Below, in pieces: positions 39,583 through 50,484 of a stretch of 64,000 nucleotides of DNA (position 1 is its first letter; each line of letters begins with the position of its first letter). The notes beneath the pieces are model-generated. The model was not told where the DNA came from. It saw only the letters and a program-made list of their open reading frames with translations, and made no database searches. Position numbers and translations under genes: made by a program. The stretch is taken from contig JADGPK010000004.1 of assembly GCA_017882445.1 (NCBI GenBank), positions 37,480-101,479 of the forward strand, in the 5' to 3' direction. This DNA is from Solirubrobacteraceae bacterium (lineage in GTDB: Bacteria > Actinomycetota > Thermoleophilia > Solirubrobacterales > Solirubrobacteraceae).

Positions 39583-40374
39583 ATGATGGGACGCGTGCAC
39601 TCGAACCCCATACGAAGCTACGGGCGCGCCAGTGACGAGCTGCGCCCGACGGAGATCGAGCCGGGGTTCGTGCGGACCGCGACGGGCTCTGCGCTGATCT
39701 CGGTCGGCGAGACGCGCGTGATCTGCACAGCTTCCGCGCAGGAGAGCGTGCCGCGCTGGATGGCGGGCCGGGGCCGCGGCTGGGTGACGGCCGAGTACGG
39801 GATGCTGCCGGCGTCCACGGGAGAACGCAAGCAGCGGGACGCCACCAGAGGGCGCCAGGACGGACGCACGGTCGAGATCCAGCGGCTGATCGGGCGCTCG
39901 CTCCGCGGGGTCGTCGACTTCGACGCGCTCGGCGAGCGCACGATCTACCTCGACTGCGATGTCCTGCAGGCCGACGGAGGCACGCGCTGCGCGTCGATCA
40001 CCGGCGCCTACGTCGCGCTGTCGCTGGCCTGCGCGCAGCTGCAGGCCTCAGGTCGGCTGAAGCGCTCGCCGCTGACCGGCTCGGTCGCGGCGGTCTCCTG
40101 CGGGATGATCGACGGCGCGGCGCTGTTGGACCTCGACTACCCCGAGGACTCGACCGCGGAGGTCGACGCGAACGTGGTGATGACCGGCGAGGGAGGCCTC
40201 GTGGAGGTGCAGGCGACGGCCGAGCGCACGCCGCTCTCGCGGGCCCATCTGGACGAGCTGCTGGCCCTCGCGGCCGCCGGTATCGAGCATCTGCGGCTGG
40301 TCCAGGAGCAGGCGATCGGCGGGGCGCTCGCCGCCCTTGCGAGCGACGGCGCACCCGCGCCGGCACAGCCCTAG
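39583..40374 (+). CDS. rph: Ribonuclease PH
   Basis: RNase PH trims tRNA 3' ends by phosphorolysis. The protein has 263 residues with R-V-I-C-T-A-S, V-P-R-W-M, G-W-V-T-A-E-Y-G-M-L-P, E-I-Q-R-L-I-G-R-S-L-R and L-D-C-D-V-L-Q-A-D-G-G-T-R, all family hallmarks. The first of two adjacent ATGs (39583) is chosen; GTG 39595 is possible. No clear ribosome site is seen. rdgB starts 17 bases after the stop, the common rph-rdgB pairing. Confidence 0.96.
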   Translation: MMGRVHSNPIRSYGRASDELRPTEIEPGFVRTATGSALISVGETRVICTASAQESVPRWMAGRGRGWVTAEYGMLPASTGERKQRDATRGRQDGRTVEIQRLIGRSLRGVVDFDALGERTIYLDCDVLQADGGTRCASITGAYVALSLACAQLQASGRLKRSPLTGSVAAVSCGMIDGAALLDLDYPEDSTAEVDANVVMTGEGGLVEVQATAERTPLSRAHLDELLALAAAGIEHLRLVQEQAIGGALAALASDGAPAPAQP

Positions 40375-40391
40375 ACGGCGGCGCGGTCCGC

Positions 40392-40997
40392 TTGAAGCTC
40401 CTGCTGGCCACTCACAGCGAGCACAAGCGACGGGAGTTCGAGCGCCTCCTGGCGGCGTCAGCGGGGTCCATCTGGGAGGTCGACGCCCTTCCGGACGCCG
40501 TGCGGCTGCCGCCGGAGGATGGCGAGACGTTCACCGAGAACGCGCTCGCCAAGGCTCGGGCGGCGGCGCGGGCCACGGGCCGAACGAGCATCGCGGATGA
40601 CTCCGGCATTGCGGCCGCGGCCCTTGGCGGTGCGCCCGGAGTCCGCTCGGCTCGCTACGCGGGCGAGCACGCCACAGACAGGGAGAACCTCGAGAAGCTG
40701 GTGCGCGAGGCACCCGCCGGAAGTGGGCTCGAATACGTGTGCGCGCTCGCCTACGTCGACCTCGACGCGGCGATAGAGCTCGTCGTCGAGGGCCGTTGTG
40801 GCGGGCGGCTGGCCGGCGATCCGAAGGGGACCGGGGGCTTCGGCTATGACCCGGCGTTCCTGCCGGACGACGGGCCCGAGGGCCTGACGATGGCCGAGCT
40901 CAGCGACGAGCAGAAGGACGCCATAAGCCACCGTGGTCGCGCAGCGAGGACGCTGCTCGGATGGCTTGAAGCGGGACGCCCGCTCGTTGTTTCGTGA
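40392..40997 (+). CDS. rdgB: XTP/dITP diphosphatase (RdgB/HAM1)
   Basis: This enzyme clears non-canonical purine triphosphates such as dITP and XTP. The protein has 201 residues with the N-terminal L-L-L-A-T-H-S-E-H-K-R-R-E-F, F-x-E-N-A-L-x-K-A and D-D-S-G-I blocks. G-x-G-G-F-G-Y-D-P-x-F and M-A-E-L-S-x-x-x-K-D-x-I-S-H-R follow. The start is TTG at 40392, 17 bases from rph, with no strong ribosome site, so coupling to rph is likely. Confidence 0.96.
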   Translation: MKLLLATHSEHKRREFERLLAASAGSIWEVDALPDAVRLPPEDGETFTENALAKARAAARATGRTSIADDSGIAAAALGGAPGVRSARYAGEHATDRENLEKLVREAPAGSGLEYVCALAYVDLDAAIELVVEGRCGGRLAGDPKGTGGFGYDPAFLPDDGPEGLTMAELSDEQKDAISHRGRAARTLLGWLEAGRPLVVS

Positions 40998-41040
40998 CCT
41001 TGACGCCGCGTGCTCGCCGGCATGTTCGAGGGCGAGCGCG

Positions 41041-41232
41041 CTACAGCAGGTTGATCGCGGCCGAGACGGCCACCGCCAGGCCGAGGCCCGCGTAGCCCGT
41101 GTAGCCGGACAGAAGCAGGAGTGCAGCCGTGATCAACGCCACCAGCACGGTCGTGATCCACGCGATGCGGGTGATGGCCATCGCGACATTCTTGCGGATC
41201 CGCGCGTCCGCACGCGGTGTTAGCTTCGACAC
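41041..41232 (-). CDS. Small two-segment membrane protein
   Basis: The predicted protein has 63 residues from GTG 41232, or 46 from ATG 41181. A basic N-terminus (R-A-D-A-R-I-R-K) precedes two hydrophobic segments (about 22-42 and 45-62) separated by G-Y-T-G. No family is recognised. It is divergent from hup and convergent with rdgB. Neither start has a good ribosome site, so existence and start are uncertain. Confidence 0.45.
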   Translation of the reverse strand: MSKLTPRADARIRKNVAMAITRIAWITTVLVALITAALLLLSGYTGYAGLGLAVAVSAAINLL

Positions 41233-41259
41233 AACGGTTTCACGAACTAGGAGGACGAA

Positions 41260-41538
41260 GTGACGAAGTCCGAGCTGGTCGATCAGGTGGCGGATCGCGC
41301 CAGCCTGACCAAACAGGATGCCATGCGGGCCCTCGACGCGGTGCTCGCCACGGTGGAGGACGCGCTGCGCCGCGGCAGCGACGTCACGGTGTCGGGATTC
41401 GGCAAGTTCCACGTGAGCGAGCGCGGTGCGAGGGCAGGCGTAAACCCGCGCACGGGGGAGCGCATCCAGATCGCGGCCTCTCGTGTTCCCCGCTTCACGG
41501 CGGGCAGCGGCCTGAAGAGCGCGGTGAAGGGTCGCTGA
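41260..41538 (+). CDS. hup: HU-family DNA-binding protein
   Basis: The protein has 92 residues. M-T-K-S-E-L-V-D-Q-V and T-K-Q-D-A at the N-terminus, V-S-G-F-G-K-F in the middle, and the DNA-contacting arm with N-P-R-T-G-E-R-I are all typical of HU. It bends and compacts chromosomal DNA. The long Lys/Ala-rich tail of many actinobacterial HU proteins is absent. AGGAGG lies 5 bases before GTG 41260. The stop overlaps the proposed pyrF start (CTGA). Confidence 0.96.
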   Translation: MTKSELVDQVADRASLTKQDAMRALDAVLATVEDALRRGSDVTVSGFGKFHVSERGARAGVNPRTGERIQIAASRVPRFTAGSGLKSAVKGR

Positions 41539-42470
41539 AGCCGGCGCGCTCCTTCGGAGACACCCTGGCCGACAGGGTCGCCGAGCGCGGGTCTCAGATC
41601 GTGCTGGGTCTCGACCCCGACCCCGACGCGCTGTGGCCCGCCACTGGCGAGGAGGCGTCCGTCGGTGAGCTCGCGCCCGTGGACGCCGCCGGCAGAGCGG
41701 TCCTGCGCCACTGTCGCACGCTGATCGACGCGACGGCGGACGCGTGCGTCGCGGTCAAGCTGCAGCTCGCTCGATTCGAGGTCCTCGGCGCCGTCGGATG
41801 GACGGTGCTGGAAGCTGTCGCTGCGCATGCGCGCGCCCTCGGCCTGCTCGTGATCGCTGACGGAAAGCGCGGAGACATCGACGTGAGCGCGCAGGCGTAT
41901 GCACGCGCGCTCATAGGCGGCGTCGACACCCGCTTCGGACGCCTCGACGGCCTGGGCGCGGACCTGGTGACGGTCAACCCTCTGATGGGTGCGGACGCGG
42001 TCGATCCGTTCGTGAGCGCAGCGCGAGAGGCCGGCGCGGGGGTACTGGTGCTCGTGCGCACCTCAAATCCCGGCGCTGCGGACATCGAGGATCTCGAGCT
42101 GGCGGATGCCACGATGGTGTGGGAGCGAATCGCGATCATGGTGGACGAGCTGGGCCGCGATGGCGTCGGCGAAGCGGGTCTCAGCGACGTCGGGGCGGTC
42201 GTCGGCGCCACGGGGCCGCGTCACGTCGCACGCGCCCGTGAGCTGATGGGCAGCGCGCCGTTCCTGCTTCCCGGCGTGGGTGCGCAGGGCGGCCACGTGG
42301 AGGATCTCGCTCCCGCGTTCGCGCCGGGCCGCGCCGGTGGGCTCGTCACGGCGTCGCGCAGCATCGCGGACGCCCATCGCGCGAGCGGCGGGGCGCCCGC
42401 GGTGGCGGCGCGCGCTGAGGCCGAGCGCCTGCGCGAGGCGGCGTGGACGCTGTCCGGGCGCTTCGTCTGA
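41535..42470 (+). CDS. pyrF: Orotidine 5'-phosphate decarboxylase, type 2
   Basis: PyrF makes UMP from OMP. L-G-L-D-P-D-P-D near 21, K-L-Q-L-A-R-F-E and the catalytic A-D-G-K-R-G-D-I-D block show the type 2 (mycobacterial) form, about 311 residues. No ATG, GTG or TTG lies in frame between the hup stop and the conserved L-G-L-D motif except an internal GTG in I-V-L-G-L-D, which would truncate the fold. The best start is CTG 41535, overlapping the hup TGA as CTGA, with GAAGGG just upstream. The start is inference; the product is firm. Confidence 0.9.
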   Translation: MKPARSFGDTLADRVAERGSQIVLGLDPDPDALWPATGEEASVGELAPVDAAGRAVLRHCRTLIDATADACVAVKLQLARFEVLGAVGWTVLEAVAAHARALGLLVIADGKRGDIDVSAQAYARALIGGVDTRFGRLDGLGADLVTVNPLMGADAVDPFVSAAREAGAGVLVLVRTSNPGAADIEDLELADATMVWERIAIMVDELGRDGVGEAGLSDVGAVVGATGPRHVARARELMGSAPFLLPGVGAQGGHVEDLAPAFAPGRAGGLVTASRSIADAHRASGGAPAVAARAEAERLREAAWTLSGRFV

Positions 42471-42554
42471 GCGGCGGGGCCGCTGCCGCGACCCGCGGAT
42501 GGCGGAGTTGCGGCGGCTGGCGCGAAAATGTGAAAGGGCGGGGTGCGCTTCCGC

Positions 42555-42630
42555 TAGCCTGTACATCGTGCACGCCAGGGCATCGATTGCCGTTCAGGCG
42601 CGCCGGAGCGCGGGTACAAGGCTACGATGA
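42555..42630 (+). promoter_or_regulatory. fruK leader with -10 box and possible leaderless upstream ORF
   Basis: TAGCCT (42555-42560) is followed 7 bases later by GTG 42568. That GTG opens a 20-codon frame with five Arg in the peptide (MHARASIAVQARRSAGTRLR) whose TGA (42628-42630) overlaps the fruK ATG as ATGA. The spacing equals that of other leaderless genes here, so a translated leader coupled to fruK is plausible. Confidence 0.4.
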
Positions 42631-43586
42631 TCATCACGGTCACGCTCAACGCGGCGATCGACAAGTCTCTCGTGGTGCCGAACTTCAGGCTCGGGCGGCG
42701 ACATCGGACGGTCGACCAGCGCACCATGGCCGGCGGCAAGGGCGTCAACATCGCGCGCACCCTCAAGGCGCTCGGGCAGCCTGTGATCGCAACCGGGTTC
42801 GCGGGCGGCGCGACCGGGACGCACATCGTCGAGCAGCTCACCGAGGAGTCGATCCTCAACGACTTCGTCCGCATTCGCGACGAGTCGCGGACGAACACCT
42901 CCGTGCTCGATCCGACGACCGGAGAACAGACCGAGATCAACGAACGCGGCCCCGCCGTGTCCGAGCGCGAGGGCGAGCTGTTCCGGGACAAGCTGCTCTA
43001 TCTCGCGCGCGGCGCCGCGATCGTCGTGTTCGCGGGCTCGCTTCCACGCGACGTGGAGCCCGACATCTACGCGTCGCTCATCCGCGACCTGGAGCGCCTC
43101 GATGTCATCACCGTGGTCGACACCGACGGCGAGCCCCTGCGGCAGGCGGTCCGTGCGGAACCGCACGTGGTCTCACCCAACGTGCTCGAGGCCGAGGAGC
43201 TGGTCGGCCATGAGTTCGCGAGCGAGGAGGAGCGTTTGCTCGCGGTGGGGGAGATAGCCGCGCTGGGTCCCCGCGAGGCGATCATGACCCTCCCCGACGG
43301 GTGCGTAGCCCAGGTGCTCGTCGACGGTCACAGCGTGCTGAAGCGCGCTCGCGTGGAGCCCCTCGAGCCGATCGCCAAGCGCGGCTCGGGCGACGCCTTC
43401 CTCGCGGGCTATCTCGCCGCTCGCTATGAAGGTCGCGCGTCCGACCAGTGCCTGCGCTTCGGCGTGGCGTGCGGCGCCGAGTCCACTGCGCGCCTCGGCG
43501 CCGGGCTGATCGACCCGCGCGAGGCACGGCGGCTGATGGGCGATGTCGAGCTGTCGGTCGTCGCGCGGCCCGTCGAGGTGACCTGA
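42627..43586 (+). CDS. 1-phosphofructokinase-like PfkB sugar kinase
   Basis: The protein has 319 residues. It starts I-I-T-V-T-L-N-A-A-I-D-K as in FruK/LacC/PfkB kinases, with G-G-K-G-V-N-I-A-R near 37 and the catalytic G-S-G-D-A-F-L-A-G-Y near 252. It phosphorylates a sugar phosphate, most likely fructose 1-phosphate or tagatose 6-phosphate; the substrate is not certain. No PTS genes are adjacent. The ATG overlaps the stop of a possible leader peptide (ATGA). Confidence 0.9.
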   Translation: MIITVTLNAAIDKSLVVPNFRLGRRHRTVDQRTMAGGKGVNIARTLKALGQPVIATGFAGGATGTHIVEQLTEESILNDFVRIRDESRTNTSVLDPTTGEQTEINERGPAVSEREGELFRDKLLYLARGAAIVVFAGSLPRDVEPDIYASLIRDLERLDVITVVDTDGEPLRQAVRAEPHVVSPNVLEAEELVGHEFASEEERLLAVGEIAALGPREAIMTLPDGCVAQVLVDGHSVLKRARVEPLEPIAKRGSGDAFLAGYLAARYEGRASDQCLRFGVACGAESTARLGAGLIDPREARRLMGDVELSVVARPVEVT

Positions 43587-43590
43587 ACCG

Positions 43591-44465
43591 TCAGCCTCCC
43601 GCGACGTCGCGGCGCAGGAACACCAGATAGGCGCTGAACAGCGCCGGGATCGCGTACAGCGCGCACACCCAAGCGGAATGCGCGATCGGCGCCCAGTCGG
43701 TCGGGGTGCGCAGCAGGCCGTGCCAGTTCTCGAACTGTTCGGTCAACAGATACGGCCGGATGCCTTCCAACCCCGGGATCTGCGCGACGATGAACAACAG
43801 GATCACGAGGCCGATCGTGCCCACCACGGCCGCGGCGCTGTTGCGCGCCGCGGTGGACAGCAGCACGCCGATGCTGGCCACGGTCAGCAGTGGGATCAGA
43901 TAGACCCCATTGGCCGCGAACACGAGCAGCAACGCTTCGGGCGCCGAGACCACAGTGCCTGAGAAGGTCTTCACGGAGTGAAAGCCCCACGAGGCGATGC
44001 CGGCGACAGTCGACACGGTGGCCGATAGGAACACCGCGGTCGCGGCGTAGGTCATCGCGGCGAGCGCCTTTGCTGCGAACACCTGGCCGCGGTTGACCGA
44101 GCGTGTGAGGATCGTCTTCAAGGTGCCGTTTCCGTCCTCGGCGGCGACGATGTCTCCCGCCACCAGCGAGGCGGCCAGAGGGAGCATGAAGACGGACAGG
44201 AACAGCAGCATCAGCACCGGCGTGGCCAGCCCGGACTGAGTGATCTGCGCGGCGAAGATGTTGTCCGCCCCGCGGTTGTGGCGCTGGTGCACGTCCTGGA
44301 ACACGACGAAGAAGAGCGGCAAGACGACCACCAGCGCCAGGCCCAGATAGGTGCGAATCTGGGAGACGAGCTTGCGCAGCTCCCAGCGGTACACGGTCAG
44401 CGTCGAGGGACGCCGCGCCGGACGCACATCGGGTGCGTGCACGCCCGCCGAGCTTGCCACGCTGC

Positions 44466-44469
<4 letters not shown>
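43591..44469 (-). CDS. ABC-2 type transporter permease
   Basis: The protein has 292 residues with six hydrophobic segments (about 37-57, 83-107, 130-155, 177-200, 210-235, 265-285). The cytoplasmic loop E-D-G-N-G-T-L-K-T-I-L-T-R is typical of ABC-2 permeases. It forms the membrane part of an exporter with the preceding ATPase, overlapping it by four bases (ATGA). The substrate is unknown; the upstream LolA-like gene hints at lipid or lipoprotein handling. Confidence 0.9.
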
Positions 44470-45464
<995 letters not shown>

Positions 45465-45465
45465 G

Positions 45466-46563
45466 CTAGAGGCCTCGCGCAAATGCCTCGATCGCGCTGG
45501 TCGTGACTGAGCCGGCCACGAGGTAGCGCACGCCAGAGCGCTCGAAGCTCAGCAGCGTGCCGAGCTCCGTGCGCAGCTCGCTGGCGCTGACGCCGTTGAT
45601 CGTGACCTTCGGCAGTCCCGCAAGGGGATCGCTCGCGCTCTTCTGCCCCGTGGCAGCTTTGCTTTCGAGCACCGCGATCGCCGACAGGCCGTGGCCGTGA
45701 GTGGTCAGCTTGGGCTTGTCCACCGGGTTGGTGGAGGACGGCTGTGGGGAGCTCGTGGGGGCGCTGGAGCCGGAGCCGACTTCCTGGATCTTCACGCCTG
45801 CGGGCGGTGTGAAGGCGAACACCGAGTCCGCCACCGGGCCGTAGGAGACTTTGGTGGCGGCCAGTTCGATCACCGGGCTGGAGCTCGTGGAGGAGTAGAT
45901 CGCGGCGCGCAGGGGGACGCCGTTGTTGGCGTCGAAGGAGAGCTCGGCGCCGCCGATCAGGCTGCCGCCTTCCTTCGGGGATATGGGCACCGTGTAGGCG
46001 GGCTGGCCGGCCACGTTGGTCGGCTTCACCTTTGAGATGGTTGCGTGGCTGCTCAGATGGGAGATCCCTTCTTCGATCTTCGCCACCGTCGGGACTTCGT
46101 GTTCATGGGCGGGCGTGCCGGACTGCTTGGGCGCGGGGAGCGTGTAGCGGTAGAGCGTGTTCGACGCCGCGTCGTAGAGCGACACGGTGTGCCCGTCGTA
46201 GAGGATCTGTGTGTCGCCCTTTTCGGCCTGCAGCTCCAAGCGCACGCGGCCGTCCTTGGCGATCCACAGTCGTCCGGAGGCCCCCGAGAGCAGTGGGCTG
46301 GACGCGAGTCCTCCGCCGGCGCCGGCGCCGCTCGCAAGATTGGCGCCTTCGAGCAGGTGGTTGGTCAGCGTGATGCTCGCGCTGACCCCTTCCACTGCAG
46401 GCCCGGCGAGCGCATCGTGAACGGCTTCCGCCAGCGGCTTGGTCGGGGGCTTCTGGCCCGAGTCCACCGCGAGGGCGAGCGCGGTGGCCGAGATGCCGGC
46501 TGCGAGCGCGAGCCCGCACAGGAGGAGCAGGCGATAGAGGGGAAGACGGCGGAGGATGTTCAC
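45466..46563 (-). CDS. LolA-like exported protein
   Basis: The protein has 365 residues from GTG 46563. A membrane or signal segment (about 8-32) is followed by a LolA/RseB-like region (about 95-260) with I-A-K-D-G-R-V-R-L-E-L, I-L-Y-D-G-H-T-V-S-L-Y-D and F-A-F-T-P-P-A-G-V-K-I, the pattern of outer-membrane lipoprotein-sorting relatives in Gram-positive bacteria. A Ser/Pro/Thr linker and a second small domain (about 300-365) follow. It lies one base before the ABC ATPase, so it probably delivers or senses a lipid-like substrate for that exporter (inference). TATGCT at about 46602 could be its -10. Confidence 0.8.
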   Translation of the reverse strand: MNILRRLPLYRLLLLCGLALAAGISATALALAVDSGQKPPTKPLAEAVHDALAGPAVEGVSASITLTNHLLEGANLASGAGAGGGLASSPLLSGASGRLWIAKDGRVRLELQAEKGDTQILYDGHTVSLYDAASNTLYRYTLPAPKQSGTPAHEHEVPTVAKIEEGISHLSSHATISKVKPTNVAGQPAYTVPISPKEGGSLIGGAELSFDANNGVPLRAAIYSSTSSSPVIELAATKVSYGPVADSVFAFTPPAGVKIQEVGSGSSAPTSSPQPSSTNPVDKPKLTTHGHGLSAIAVLESKAATGQKSASDPLAGLPKVTINGVSASELRTELGTLLSFERSGVRYLVAGSVTTSAIEAFARGL

Positions 46564-46698
46564 GGCGGTACGTCCACTTCCTTCGGGTTGCTTACACCAG
46601 CCAGCATAGCGCCGTAGCTTCGGGGCTCCTAAAGGTTCGAGAGCTCCAATCGGCGCACCGGGGGGCGCTCTATGGGCCGTTCTTCCTCGCCACCCGAT

Positions 46699-46704
46699 AT
46701 CTTC
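46699..46704 (+). promoter_or_regulatory. -10 box, cytochrome c
   Basis: TATCTT ends 8 bases before ATG 46713, and no ribosome site is seen. Confidence 0.45.
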
Positions 46705-46712
46705 CCGCGCGC

Positions 46713-47240
46713 ATGCTCATCATCTTCGTAAGCTTCTGGGTCCTCCTCGGGCTCGGCGTCTTCTTCGTGGCGATGCGAGGCGGTCCTCGCGGTGCGGTGG
46801 AGGGATCGGAGATCGGCCGGCCGCAGGAAGGCTCGAAGGCCGGCCAGCGCATGGTCACGCTGGTGGTCGTCGTGCTGTTCGCCTTCGGATTGGCCGTGCC
46901 GGCGCTCGTGCTGTCCTTCAACGGGGCGCACAAGGCCGCCGTGGCGGTCGGCGGTCTGCACCTGAATGCCGAACAGCAGCAGGGCCGCGAGCTGTTCGCG
47001 CGCTCCTGCGCCGTGTGCCACACGCTCGCGGCCACCAAGTCGGTCGGGCGCACCGGCCCGAACCTCGATGTGCGCGTGGGACAGGACATCGCGACGCCCG
47101 CCGGCCGCAAGGCGCTGGTGCTGGGCGCGATCGCCGAAGGGCGCGCACGCGGCTTCGGGCAGATGCCCGCGCTGCTCTATCAGGGCAAGGAAGCGGAAGA
47201 GGTCGCCAACTTCGTCGCCACCGTAGCCGGCCGCCACTGA
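46713..47240 (+). CDS. Membrane-anchored mono-heme cytochrome c
   Basis: The protein has 175 residues. Two hydrophobic segments (about 2-20 and 48-68) anchor a small cytochrome c domain outside the membrane. C99-A-V-C102-H103 binds the heme and Met151 in G-Q-M-P-A-L is the likely sixth ligand. N-F-V-A-T-V-A-G near the end is the usual C-terminal helix. It probably carries electrons to an oxidase or from a dehydrogenase; no partner gene is adjacent. Confidence 0.92.
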   Translation: MLIIFVSFWVLLGLGVFFVAMRGGPRGAVEGSEIGRPQEGSKAGQRMVTLVVVVLFAFGLAVPALVLSFNGAHKAAVAVGGLHLNAEQQQGRELFARSCAVCHTLAATKSVGRTGPNLDVRVGQDIATPAGRKALVLGAIAEGRARGFGQMPALLYQGKEAEEVANFVATVAGRH

Positions 47241-47322
47241 GCGGCGCGACAGCCGGCACGCCGAAGTCCGAGCGCGCACGGTTTTGGCCAACCGTCGATA
47301 GCGGCGGGCGGCGGGCATCGGT

Positions 47323-47328
47323 TAAGGT
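47323..47328 (+). promoter_or_regulatory. -10 box, glnA
   Basis: TAAGGT ends 8 bases before ATG 47337. Only a weak GG lies in ribosome-site position. Confidence 0.35.
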
Positions 47329-48633
47329 CCGGCTGGATGACCGATCAGCCCAAGACCGCGGAGGACGTGAAGGCGCTCGTGCAGGAGCGCGACATCCGCT
47401 TCATCCGCTTCTGGTTCACGGACATCCTGGGACAGCTGAAGTCCTTCTCCATCAATGCGGCAGAGCTCGATGACGCCTTTGAGGCGGGGATGGGCTTCGA
47501 TGGATCCTCGATCACGGGCTTCAACGCGATCGAGGAGTCCGACATGATCGCGATGCCCGACCCGAGCACCTTCGCCGTGCTGCCCTGGCGGCCGGAGGAG
47601 CAGGGCGTCGGGCGCATGTTCTGCGATGTGGTCACGCCCGAGCGCACCCCGTATGAGGGCGACCCGCGCCACGTGCTGCGCCGCGCGGTTCAGCGTGCGC
47701 AGACGATGGGCTTCGACACGTTCAACGTCGGTCCCGAGCTCGAGTACTTCCTCTTCCGTGACTCCCGCTCCACGGAGGTGCTCGACGAAGGCGGCTACTT
47801 CGACCTCACGACCCTCGACGCCGGCTCGGATGTGCGCCGCGAGACGGTGCTCGCGATGGAGCAGCTGGGGATCCACGTGGAGTACACCCACCACGAGGTC
47901 GGACCCTCCCAGCACGAGATCGACATGCGCTACTCCGACGCGCTGAAGATGGCCGACGACTGCATGACCCACCGCATCACGGTCAAGGAGTACGCGATGA
48001 AGTACGGATGGCACGCGACGTTCATGCCCAAGCCGCTGTTCGGGGAGAACGGCTCCGGCATGCACACCCACCAGTCGCTGTTCAGCGACGGTCAGAACGC
48101 GTTCTACGACCCCGACGACCAGTACTTCCTCTCGGATGTGGGCAAGGCGTTCATCGCCGGCCAGCTCAAGCACGCCCGGGAGACCTGCTCGATCTTCGCC
48201 CAGTGGGTCAACTCCTACAAGCGCTTGGTGCCGGGCTTTGAGGCGCCGGTGTACGTGGCGTGGTCGCGCCGCAACCGCTCGGCGCTCGTCCGCGTTCCGC
48301 TCTACCACCCGGGCAGGGAGAAGGCGACGCGCATGGAGCTGCGCTGCCCTGACCCCGCGTGCAACCCGTATCTGACCTTTGCGGTGCTCCTGCAGGCGGG
48401 CCTGGAGGGGATCGAGAAGGGCTACGAGCTGCCCGAGCCGATGGAGAAGAACCTGTACCACCTCTCCGGCGAGGAGCGCAGGCGGCTGGGAGTCGAGCAG
48501 CTACCGGAGAGCCTCGGCGAGGCGATCGAGATCACCGCCGAGTCCGAGCTGGTGCTGCGCACCCTCGGCGAGCACATGTTCAACCGCTACGTGGAGATCA
48601 AGCGCCAGGAGTGGGACGACTACCGCGTGCAGG

Positions 48634-50480
<1,847 letters not shown>

Positions 50481-50484
<4 letters not shown>

